DNA of 64,000 nt, taken from Pontibacter russatus. Lineage in GTDB: Bacteria; Bacteroidota; Bacteroidia; Cytophagales; Hymenobacteraceae. The notes beneath the pieces were generated by a model. The model saw nothing but the letters and a program-made list of their open reading frames with translations. It ran no database searches and was not told the origin of the DNA. Below are positions 53,511 through 62,399 of this stretch, piece after piece. Within the stretch, counting starts at the first letter, position 1, and the number at the start of each line of letters is the position of its first letter. Made by a program: the position numbers and the translations under genes. The DNA is taken from assembly GCF_009931655.1 (NCBI RefSeq), contig NZ_CP047984.1, forward strand, positions 372,001 through 436,000, in the 5' to 3' direction.

Positions 53511-56500
53511 ATGGCTGATGACCTGAAAAACAGTAAAGTGATCCGCAAGGATGACCCGGATTTTCCTGCCTATCTCCACTTCGACAAACTCCGAAGCGAG
53601 GGGATTGAGCACCTGGGAAATCTGGCTGGCCATATATGGACGGACCACAATGTACACGATCCGGGCATCACCATCCTGGAAGTACTTTGCTACGCCCTGC
53701 TCGACCTCGGTTACCGCACCAACTTACCCGAAACGGACCTGCTTACCCGAAACCCGGAGGACAAGGCCAAAGACAGCAATTTCTTTACCCCGGCGCAGAT
53801 ACTGGCGTGCAACCCGCTGACAATACTGGATTACCGCAAGCTGCTCATCGACCTGGAAGGGGTTCGCAATGCCTGGCTCGTCCCCGCAACCGACCTTGAG
53901 GATTTCTGTCGCCCCCCGCGCCACACGCCAAACGAAGACTTTATACCCGACGAGCGGTGTGCGTGCGGGGAGTTCCTGAACGGGCTCTACCATGTGTACC
54001 TCGACCTGGAGAACACGCCGGCAGGGGAAAAAGCACAGGCGTTTGAGGAAGCCACCTTAGCACGCGTTAAGAAGGCCCTGATGGCACACCGCAACCTCTG
54101 CGAGGACTTCGTGGACATCTACGTCCTTTGCAAGCTCCCGATGGGGGTATGTGCGGACATCGAGCTGGAAGAAAAGGCAGAAGCAGTCAGCGTATATATA
54201 GCCGTTGCCGAAGCGCTGCGAAATTACTTTACCCCCTCTCCCCGCTTCTATACCCTGCAGCAACTGCTGGACAAACAAAAACCCATTGAAGAAATTTTTG
54301 CTGGCCGCCCCTACAATCTCCTCCAAAGCCACGGGTTCGTGGACACAGAAGAACTCGGGCAAATACAACTGAAAAGAGAAATACACCTGTCAGATGTATA
54401 TGACATCATTTTGAGTGTACCGGGCGTCAAATCAGTCCGGAACCTCGCCTTGCGCCTGTGCGAAGACGGCAGCAAACTCTCCTGCTGGAAATTCAAAATC
54501 AGGGAAAATCATATACCGGAGTTTTCTGCGGCGTGCTCGGGGTTTCGGTTTACCAGAAACGGCATGCCGCTGTCTTTTGACTCCAGGAAGCACGAGGGGG
54601 TGCTCCAGCTTACCTTCAGCCACAGCGGCAAAGTTTTATATCAATCTCCATCCCCCTACCTGGACGGGGAGATACCCAAGGGACTTTACCGTAATGACCT
54701 AGCCCACTACTATTCCATCCAGAATGATTTTCCGAGGGTATATGGGATTGAGGAAGGCGGTTTGTCCGACGATGCACCCAATCTACGCAAAGCGCAGGCC
54801 CTGCAGTTGAAAGGCTATCTGCTGTTTTTCGACCAGCTGCTGGCCAACTACCTCACCCAGCTCAGCAGCATCCGGTCACTCTTCGCGCTTTCCTCTCCGG
54901 AGGCAGAAGGCGAACAGCACACTTACTTTATGAACCAGTTGTCCACGGTGCCTGAGTTGCAGAAGCTGCTGCGCTTCCAGGCAGGGACAACGGGCAGTGC
55001 CGGTACGCTGGGAACCGAAGGAAGCACACTGGCCTTTCCGGTAGACAAACAAGCACTGCTGAAGCTCCGTGAAAAGGGCGAGCTGAATTGCCTGGATATA
55101 GCCAACATCGGCTACTGCGAAAAACCTGATGAAACCGGCAGCAGCCTGGCCATATATACCTACTCCTCCCTGTCGGAGCAGGCCACGGCAGTACACCAGT
55201 TGCAAATGGACATTTACAACGAGGCCGTTACTTGTGCATATATAGCCAAAAACGAGAACTGCTTCTTCTATTATATGACCAGCTCGTCAAGCGATATCGC
55301 GCTGCTCAGCAGGAAACACTTCAAGACCCTGGCCGAGGCAAAGCTGCAGGCCATTTCCCTAAAGTACATCGGCACCTTTGACGAAAACTACCGCTCCTTC
55401 CCGGACGGCTCCGGCAACTTCTCTTTCGACATAGAACTCAATCTCGACTCCTTCCCAAAATACCTGCAACTGCTGACTGAGGACAGGGATTTGTACCTGC
55501 AACGCCGGCAGGATTTTCTGCATCATCTGCTGGCCCGTTTTGCCGAGCAGTTCTCCGATTACGCCCTGCTGTCTTTCGGGGCATTCAGCAGCCAGCAGTC
55601 TATAAATGAGTCAAAGATCAAAGCCACCGAAAATTTTCTGACACACTACGATGACCTGAGCAGTAACCGCGGCAAAGCCTATGACTACTTCAGAGACGAG
55701 TGGAACAATGACAACATCTCCGGCTTCGAGAAAAAGGTAAAAGCGCTTTCCGGCATCGAAAACTGGAAGAGACACAGCCTCTGCAACTTCGATGTCTATC
55801 AATATGAAGAGCAGTATGAGGTGATTCTGCGAATTGCTGGTCAGGAATTCTTCACCCTGGAGGAGAAATTTGAAACACCCGCAGCGGCACAGGAAGCAGC
55901 ACAGGCCCTTTTTCTGCGGTTATCCAATAAAGAAAACTACCAGGTAAAGCAACTGCCGTACGGGCGGGCGTATGGAATTTCGCTCGTGCAAGATGACCGG
56001 ACGATTGCCACCTTCCGGGAAAGTTACCCATCCGGTGAGAAGGCACAAGACGTGTTGAAACGCCTGCAGCAGTTGTTTTCTGCAGGCCCGGCAACAGTAC
56101 AGGACGTATATATAAGCCACTACATCTACTACCTGCAGTTACTGGACTACAAGGGAAATGTGGTGCGAAACTCGGCCGCAAATTACAACAGCCTCGAGAA
56201 AGCACGGCAGGCAGCGGAGCAATTACGTGAGCAGATAAATGACCTTGCACGCTGGCAGAATGAAAACGTGCCCGCGAAGGCCATCGGCACGCTGTACCGC
56301 GACCCGCATAAAACTGTTCCGGCACAGTTCATAGACGTTGATGCCTTTAAGCTGGATATCAACAACACCATCGTCGGAAAGCCGGATAAATTCACCTATG
56401 ACCTGCTTGATGCCGGCAACCGGTTCAAATTCAACCCGGTGCCGGAGTTTGACACGGAGGAGCAGGCGAAAGCGCATGCACTGCACCTGCTGGCCTGGAT

Positions 56501-59500
56501 GTCGAGTGCGGGGCACTATCAGATCAGGTATGAGGTCATCACCCAGCAATTCAGGCTCTACCTCACTGTGGAGGAGCAAGACCAGGGCGTTTGCGCCTCC
56601 GGCTTTGGCAGCGAAGACCAAGCCCGGCATCTGCAGAACGAAATCCTTTATATTATATATGAGCATTTATATATCCTGGCTCTTCAGGAACTGCCCAGCA
56701 AGTGGAAGTACCGGTATGAAACTGGCTTATCGGACGCGACACGCCATGTTTTTGAGAGCATAAAGGGATATAACACGCCAGAGGAAGCCGCAGATGCCGC
56801 AGTCGCTTTTAGGCTGGCCGCGCCGGGTTTAGCTTTGAACGAATACAAGGACGAGCTCCGGTTAGAGGCGGGAGCCAAAAGCAGGGAGTTCTCTTCTGTG
56901 AAGCTTGCACTTGCCGGGAAAGCAGGCGCCTCAACTGTCAAAAGCGACATCGAAGCCTGGCAACAGGTGCAGGCAGCGGTTCAGCGCCTGCAAGCGCATA
57001 CTGCCCCCGAAGCCTTTGAGAGCAGTGTCACGACCGACCGGCGTAGCAAAGAGGGCCTGTATGTTTATCGGGTGATCGATAAAGACAACGTGCTGGCTTT
57101 CTACAGCGAGTCTTTTGGCAACAAGGCTTTCGCTGCCGACCACCGGAAAGAACTGGCGAAAATTAAATGCGATGATTATCACTACCTCGATATATGTCTG
57201 GGTGGCGACATGATCAGGGAGCGGAGAGACGAAAAGAATTGCCTCTGGTACCACTACCAGATCAGGAGCCGCAACCGCTTTTCGCAAGCAGGGGAAGAAC
57301 TGATATTGTTTGAGAGCACGGCAGGCTACAGAAGCAGAGCAGATGCCGGGAAAGCATTCACAGAGAACTACCTCCTGATTCTGCACCAGGCTTCTGACCC
57401 CGTGAACTACGGCAAGTACATCAGCATGGAAGAGAAAAGGCTATATAGCTCCGATGCCTGCTCCCGTACCGAAAGTGTTGTTTTCATACCACAGGAAACG
57501 CTGCGCCTGGAAGAGCTGGGAGGCTATGACGAGGCTGTGGTCCGGGCTATGGTTGCCTTTGCCAACTCCTACCCCATCAGGCTGGTTGACAAGCAGTCGG
57601 ATAATTTTCAAACCCTGTTTCCCTGTGAAGGGAAACAGCCTAGGAAGAATTGCCGTGAGAATGAAAAAAACTACGTTTACTACTTCCGGCTGAACGGGGT
57701 TGCCTCAGAAACTAAGGAGACTGCGCCCTCCTACTGGCAAAGCACGCGATATTACGCTACGCCAGAGGAAGCGCGGCGGCAGTTCCATTTTTTCCGGATG
57801 CTGCTTTGTTACCCCGGCAACTTCTTTGTGGACTGCGACCCTTGTGCCGATGGGACGGAGGCTTCCTACAGGATTTATCTGCGGGAAGTGCTGGCAGAAA
57901 GCACCCGCAGGTTCAGCACGGAAGCGCAAGCCTGGGGAAAAGAGGGTGTACAGCAACTGGTATGCGTTGCTCAGTCGCAGGAGGCTTTTCAGCTGTATCA
58001 GCGGAAACAGGACTGCTGCTTTACCTTTTACATCGCCTGCCCCGACACCCCCTTTTACCACCCCTGCCAGTACGATACGCCGCAGAAGCGCGACGAAGCG
58101 CTTCGCCGGCTATACCAGTACAAAGAAAACGCATGGAAGAGGGTTCAGGATGAAGAAAGTGGAGGCTATATCTTAATGGATGAACAGGGAACACCGTTTG
58201 CCCGCGTCATCAACAGAAACCAGTCGGCTGCGTGCGGGCCCTTCGTCGAGCTGCTTCAAAAAGTGGCACGGCGGCAGGTGGCCTATATACGGGAGGAGAA
58301 TGGAAGCACCTATGTGCAGGACGATGATCTCGGAATAGTTGTACAGGCCCAGGAAGGATATACGCCTGAACAATGGCAAGAACAGTTAGAGGCTTTTGCC
58401 TGCTATTTCCCCGTTGTGAAAACAGCGGGGATGAAAGACGGTGCGGCTGCATATTGCATAGAAATCAAACTACCCGGCCTGAACCTTTGTGCGGAAGCAG
58501 CAGATGAGGAAATGCCCTGTGGTTGCCAGGAAAAGGATGAAAGGGAAAATCTACCCTGCTCCGTGGCCTGGAGAAGCCGCTGCTGTTTTGCTACCTGCGA
58601 GGAAGCGCTGACGGCACTGCAGGAGTTGGAACCGTTGCTCCTGCCCTACGAAAATTACCGCCCTGTATTAAGCTGCACCTGCCACGCGTTTGGGGTAAAT
58701 CTGCATTATGGTTTTACAAATAGTTACCTGAAGCTGGCAAACAGGAGTTCGAGCGTGAACTTTGGCAACAGTGAGATGGTGGCTGTCAACCCACAGTGCT
58801 ATGCCTGTCCGGAGCAGGCCTGTGAGGCAACGGAGCGCGCCTGGAGGCTGATACACAGCGAGGGTCTGCATGTCGTCGAGCATATCCTGTTGCGGCCCCG
58901 CTGCGAAGAAGATTGCCGATGTGATCAGTACCGCGCTTCCTGCAAGGACAAAACCCACTGTTGTTTCCCCTGGAAAGAACCGGAGACGGATCCATGTGCA
59001 GCGCAGCCGGATATTTGCCTCATCCCTGGGGCAGATCCATACTCTTTCATCGCCACCGTGGTACTGCCCGCCTGGCCAGTTCGTTTCCGGAAACCCGAAA
59101 GCCGCCAGCTAGTGGAAAGCGTACTTTACCGTGAGGCTCCTGCCCACGTACTGCTTCGGATACTTTGGCTGGCGCCGCACGATTTCTGTTGTTTCGAAAG
59201 CAAGTTCAAAAGTTGGGGCAGGTGGCTCTCCGAAAAAGAAACCTGCCTGGAGGAGTTCGCTACCTGTGACTTAATGCGGTTCCTGTTCAGCAGAAACTTT
59301 GAGTGCCTTGAGGATTGCCATATATGCCTGCCTTGTCCGGAGGAGGAGCAGCAACCCATGCCTTGCTTTGGAGAGGAGACAGCCATGCCAGACGACCCGC
59401 TAAAGTTCCAGAACCAGGTAAACGAACTCTACTGCTGGCGAAAACAATGCGAAGAAGGATATGAGTATAGCCCCTGCAACGAGACACTGCTGTATCGTGA

Positions 59501-60050
59501 AACGGATCATGATGCCATATCCCTTTCAGAAGAAGTAACGGCAACCCCACCCAGTGCAACAGCCCCGGTGGTGAACTTCATCCCGCCAGCACCGCGTGAA
59601 CCGGCAGAACCTGGGGAAGCCAGCAATCCTGCCCCCCAGCTGCTGAAGCACCGCTATGCCACCTACCGGAAAGCTTTAAATCAATTGCCGGAAAAGCTGA
59701 GAGACCACTCTGCGGTGGCACAAGCAAAAGCTTTCCTGAAGATGGCGAAGCCGTCTCCTCACCGGGTGTCGTCTGTGTTGACGGATATCATATATGGCAA
59801 AGCGGGAAAAACGATCCCCGAAAAGCAGCGACTGGTGCTGACACAAAACGTGCTGGGCTATTACCTTGACAAGGCTTATTTCGGAAAACATGAAACGGAC
59901 AACATAACCGCTATCAGCAATACACTGGAAGAAATCAGAAATGCAAAGACAGACATGATGGCTGTGTATGACTATTGGAACACAGCGGACATAAAGAGCT
60001 ATATACCGGAGGCAGACCAGGAAGCAATCAAAGAAATGCTGACAGGATGA
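53511..60050 (+). CDS. giant (2179 aa) eCIS baseplate-associated protein with tandem repeats (Pvc12/Afp12-related N terminus)
   Basis: A 2179-aa protein, far above the usual size for this position. Residues 1-130 have the gp6-like opening, including IWTDHNVHDPGITILEVLCYALLDLGYR (43-70), typical of the second wedge protein. From about 570 to 1700 I count around twelve degenerate units of a three-strand plus helix pattern, each with a [FY]-x-[ST]-x-x-x-A start of the helix (for example near 604, 787, 839, 892, 980, 1032, 1087, 1202, 1273, 1415, 1521 and 1693). They resemble YegP/DUF1508-like repeats, which is inference. Cysteines are dense from 1658 to 1989 (over 30), and a conserved-looking LHVVEHILLRPRC lies at 1787-1798. 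Pro-rich linker at about 2010-2043, then a helical C terminus. Upstream gene 22 bp away. Confidence 0.85.
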   Translation: MADDLKNSKVIRKDDPDFPAYLHFDKLRSEGIEHLGNLAGHIWTDHNVHDPGITILEVLCYALLDLGYRTNLPETDLLTRNPEDKAKDSNFFTPAQILACNPLTILDYRKLLIDLEGVRNAWLVPATDLEDFCRPPRHTPNEDFIPDERCACGEFLNGLYHVYLDLENTPAGEKAQAFEEATLARVKKALMAHRNLCEDFVDIYVLCKLPMGVCADIELEEKAEAVSVYIAVAEALRNYFTPSPRFYTLQQLLDKQKPIEEIFAGRPYNLLQSHGFVDTEELGQIQLKREIHLSDVYDIILSVPGVKSVRNLALRLCEDGSKLSCWKFKIRENHIPEFSAACSGFRFTRNGMPLSFDSRKHEGVLQLTFSHSGKVLYQSPSPYLDGEIPKGLYRNDLAHYYSIQNDFPRVYGIEEGGLSDDAPNLRKAQALQLKGYLLFFDQLLANYLTQLSSIRSLFALSSPEAEGEQHTYFMNQLSTVPELQKLLRFQAGTTGSAGTLGTEGSTLAFPVDKQALLKLREKGELNCLDIANIGYCEKPDETGSSLAIYTYSSLSEQATAVHQLQMDIYNEAVTCAYIAKNENCFFYYMTSSSSDIALLSRKHFKTLAEAKLQAISLKYIGTFDENYRSFPDGSGNFSFDIELNLDSFPKYLQLLTEDRDLYLQRRQDFLHHLLARFAEQFSDYALLSFGAFSSQQSINESKIKATENFLTHYDDLSSNRGKAYDYFRDEWNNDNISGFEKKVKALSGIENWKRHSLCNFDVYQYEEQYEVILRIAGQEFFTLEEKFETPAAAQEAAQALFLRLSNKENYQVKQLPYGRAYGISLVQDDRTIATFRESYPSGEKAQDVLKRLQQLFSAGPATVQDVYISHYIYYLQLLDYKGNVVRNSAANYNSLEKARQAAEQLREQINDLARWQNENVPAKAIGTLYRDPHKTVPAQFIDVDAFKLDINNTIVGKPDKFTYDLLDAGNRFKFNPVPEFDTEEQAKAHALHLLAWMSSAGHYQIRYEVITQQFRLYLTVEEQDQGVCASGFGSEDQARHLQNEILYIIYEHLYILALQELPSKWKYRYETGLSDATRHVFESIKGYNTPEEAADAAVAFRLAAPGLALNEYKDELRLEAGAKSREFSSVKLALAGKAGASTVKSDIEAWQQVQAAVQRLQAHTAPEAFESSVTTDRRSKEGLYVYRVIDKDNVLAFYSESFGNKAFAADHRKELAKIKCDDYHYLDICLGGDMIRERRDEKNCLWYHYQIRSRNRFSQAGEELILFESTAGYRSRADAGKAFTENYLLILHQASDPVNYGKYISMEEKRLYSSDACSRTESVVFIPQETLRLEELGGYDEAVVRAMVAFANSYPIRLVDKQSDNFQTLFPCEGKQPRKNCRENEKNYVYYFRLNGVASETKETAPSYWQSTRYYATPEEARRQFHFFRMLLCYPGNFFVDCDPCADGTEASYRIYLREVLAESTRRFSTEAQAWGKEGVQQLVCVAQSQEAFQLYQRKQDCCFTFYIACPDTPFYHPCQYDTPQKRDEALRRLYQYKENAWKRVQDEESGGYILMDEQGTPFARVINRNQSAACGPFVELLQKVARRQVAYIREENGSTYVQDDDLGIVVQAQEGYTPEQWQEQLEAFACYFPVVKTAGMKDGAAAYCIEIKLPGLNLCAEAADEEMPCGCQEKDERENLPCSVAWRSRCCFATCEEALTALQELEPLLLPYENYRPVLSCTCHAFGVNLHYGFTNSYLKLANRSSSVNFGNSEMVAVNPQCYACPEQACEATERAWRLIHSEGLHVVEHILLRPRCEEDCRCDQYRASCKDKTHCCFPWKEPETDPCAAQPDICLIPGADPYSFIATVVLPAWPVRFRKPESRQLVESVLYREAPAHVLLRILWLAPHDFCCFESKFKSWGRWLSEKETCLEEFATCDLMRFLFSRNFECLEDCHICLPCPEEEQQPMPCFGEETAMPDDPLKFQNQVNELYCWRKQCEEGYEYSPCNETLLYRETDHDAISLSEEVTATPPSATAPVVNFIPPAPREPAEPGEASNPAPQLLKHRYATYRKALNQLPEKLRDHSAVAQAKAFLKMAKPSPHRVSSVLTDIIYGKAGKTIPEKQRLVLTQNVLGYYLDKAYFGKHETDNITAISNTLEEIRNAKTDMMAVYDYWNTADIKSYIPEADQEAIKEMLTG

Positions 60051-60054
60051 GACA

Positions 60055-61545
60055 ATGAGAGCCAGGCAACATATAATCCGGAAGCAGACGATAGCGCTGC
60101 AGCTGAGCAAAAAGGCTGACGCTTTTGAGATGCAGCAGCTGATGCACAGCCATTACTGGCGCAGCATCGTGCCCACCCTCGAAAGGCTTTTCGATGAAGT
60201 GTGCCCGGAGGGAGAAACCTTGTGCATCGACAGCCTGGAAATTAACCTGGGTAACCTCCCGGCAAAGGAAATGCACAGCCAACAGTGGGGCGAGGCGTTG
60301 CTTTCCGGTATAGCCGCGCAGGTATATAAAAAGTTAAGCGCTGGCGCAGCCGGGCCAAAGGCTACAGTACGGCTGCAGACAAACGCCGCGAGCGCCGTCC
60401 AGCAGTGGCTATCCTATATGCGAAACGGCTACCTGCCCTGGAATGCCCTATATATAAACGATGCCTCAAAACAGCAGGTGCTGCAGGCACTTGAAAAGGA
60501 TGCCGCAGGTGTAAGTCAGCTAAGAACGATGCTGCTGAAAAATGATAGGGCCGCGGACAGAGTGGCCGCGCAGCACGGGGAGGGCTTCCTGCAGCATCTC
60601 GTAGAAACCCTGACCTCAGCCCGTCACCCCAGGCTGGGCTCGCTGCTATATGAGTTGGAACTGATATGGAAGCAGTTGCGCAAATCCCATGACAGAAAAT
60701 TTTTAATAAACCCGGGAAGTGGAACATCGCTTTGGAAACAGACCCTTCAGGCAGCTGCAGCCTTGCCGAATGCCGACACGAACGTGCTGAGCCAACACGT
60801 CCTGGATCGCTGTACTACTCTTTCTTCGCTAAAGACTGTGTTGCCCTCTTTAGAAGGCCTGTTACCGCACCTTTCCCCTCTGTTGGAAAAATGGGCAGCA
60901 GCCAACACTTCCTTCAAAGACGATATAACACGCCCCATCCAATTTAAACCAAAGCCAGCTGATTTTCCTGCAAACCTTCGGGAAGTACCGGACGAAGTTC
61001 TGGCAGATGAAGCGGCGGACAGCGAACGGAAACTTTTAAAAGAAGAAGGCATTTTTGTACAGCATGCCGGTCTTGTTTTGCTTCACCCCTTTCTGAGCAC
61101 CTTCTTTAACCGGCTGCAACTGACGCATCAGGGCTCTTTTACAGACAGTAAAACGCAGCAAAAAGCGCTTTATCTGTTACATTACCTGGCCACCGGAGAA
61201 AAGACAGCAGAGGAATATGAGTTGGTTGTCCCCAAGGTGCTGTGCGCTTACCAACTGCAGCAGCCGGTATCAAAAAAGATAAGTTTATTGGAACATGAAA
61301 CAGAGGAAGCCGATCAGCTGCTGCAGGAGGCGATACGGCAGTGGCAGGTTCTGAAAAATACTTCCCCAGCTGGCTTGCAGGAAACATTTCTGCAGCGCAG
61401 GGGCAAGCTGCTCAGCAAAAACGAAACCCTCTGCCTGCAGCTGGAGGCGGGTGCCATGGATGTGCTGCTCGATTACCTGCCCTGGAACCTGAGCATCCTG
61501 AAGCTGCCCTGGATGAAAAGTCTGCTGCATGTGGAGTGGAGATAA
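60055..61545 (+). CDS. eCIS tape measure protein (CIS_TMP-like)
   Basis: A 496-aa protein matching the contractile injection system tape-measure family. HIIRKQTIALQLSKKADAFEMQQ and LCIDSLEINLGNL are the typical N-terminal features, GGY-type ESW/YMRNGYLPWNAL follows, and the C-terminal region contains GIFVQHAGLVLLHPFLSTFFNRL and DYLPWNLSILKLPWMKS, both recurrent in this family. It sets the particle length. It starts 4 bp after the giant baseplate gene. A 281-bp region without convincing gene follows. Confidence 0.9.
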   Translation: MRARQHIIRKQTIALQLSKKADAFEMQQLMHSHYWRSIVPTLERLFDEVCPEGETLCIDSLEINLGNLPAKEMHSQQWGEALLSGIAAQVYKKLSAGAAGPKATVRLQTNAASAVQQWLSYMRNGYLPWNALYINDASKQQVLQALEKDAAGVSQLRTMLLKNDRAADRVAAQHGEGFLQHLVETLTSARHPRLGSLLYELELIWKQLRKSHDRKFLINPGSGTSLWKQTLQAAAALPNADTNVLSQHVLDRCTTLSSLKTVLPSLEGLLPHLSPLLEKWAAANTSFKDDITRPIQFKPKPADFPANLREVPDEVLADEAADSERKLLKEEGIFVQHAGLVLLHPFLSTFFNRLQLTHQGSFTDSKTQQKALYLLHYLATGEKTAEEYELVVPKVLCAYQLQQPVSKKISLLEHETEEADQLLQEAIRQWQVLKNTSPAGLQETFLQRRGKLLSKNETLCLQLEAGAMDVLLDYLPWNLSILKLPWMKSLLHVEWR

Positions 61546-61826
61546 GCATATATAAGAATACAGAAAAGCATAGCAGAGGCCAGAGCACTGGCAGACGTAG
61601 CAGCAAAAAGTGGTACACCAGAGAAATCAGGCCGCAACATCGGAGGAAACTACTTTTCTCATTCCGCTTGCTTTTCGGAAGGACATACTACAGGCAGCTA
61701 CGCATGAATTTAACACCGAAGCTTGCTGCCACCCTCGGTTATACGCTGAAAATAATGGTTAGCCAATCGGCATACGAGTAGGATGAAAGCTGATGAACAA
61801 CGATTGATATCTAAAATGCAGATGCT

Positions 61827-62273
61827 ATGGCAAAACAAGAAAATAAGGTGGAAAAAGACTTTCCCTTTCAATATGCTGCGAAATTCTTTTGTACCTCCAA
61901 CATTCCGGGTACCTCTCAAACGACCGGAGCCTTCCTTCCCGGAACATATTTAACAGTGGTGAATATCCATAATCCAAACGATTATGAGGTAAAAACCCGT
62001 AAAAAGCTGGCTTCACCTGTTCAAATATCGGATTATCTATATAGCTCATTAAAAGCTGATGGAGTGGAAAGAGTTACCTGTGACCAGATAAAGGATTTTA
62101 CAATCCACAGCATTCACGGGTTTGAAGGCTTCCTAATTATTGAAAGCACGCATAGCCTGGATGTGGTTGCCGTTTACACGGCCGGTCAAACAGGGGGGAA
62201 TGTCGTGAGCCTGGATGTGGAAGCGATTAATGAAAGGCGGATCCTTTCTCCTCCGGATGAAACACCTTATTAA
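61827..62273 (+). CDS. uncharacterised beta-sandwich-like protein near the effector
   Basis: A 148-aa protein without signal peptide. FPFQYAAKFFCTS, PGTYLTVVNIHNPNDYEVKTRKKLA and GFLIIESTHSLDVVAVYTAG are the most characteristic parts; they match a widespread small family of unknown function with an N-I-H-N-P motif. It lies between the tape measure gene (gap 281 bp) and the DUF4157 effector gene (gap 126 bp). It may be cargo or a partner of the effector, or a decoration of the particle. Not assigned. Confidence 0.75.
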   Translation: MAKQENKVEKDFPFQYAAKFFCTSNIPGTSQTTGAFLPGTYLTVVNIHNPNDYEVKTRKKLASPVQISDYLYSSLKADGVERVTCDQIKDFTIHSIHGFEGFLIIESTHSLDVVAVYTAGQTGGNVVSLDVEAINERRILSPPDETPY

Positions 62274-62399
62274 TATAAAGTAACGGCAAGTCAACCACCA
62301 CCGGGATATACAGACAAGTTGCAGCGGAGCCGGGATAATTTGGAAGTACTTGGATGATTAGGGGGATATATAAATGGCGTTGATTGAGTGAGCTAGGGT

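Noticed and set aside
61341..61781. 146-aa plus-strand frame after the tape measure gene
   Set aside because: Its first half is out of frame within the tape measure gene and the remainder has no recognisable protein features.
39047..62273. Interpretation as a prophage or type VI secretion system
   Set aside because: No capsid, portal, terminase, integrase, TssJLM or ClpV genes are present, while DUF4255, DUF5908, a CIS tape measure and DUF4157 fit an extracellular contractile injection system.
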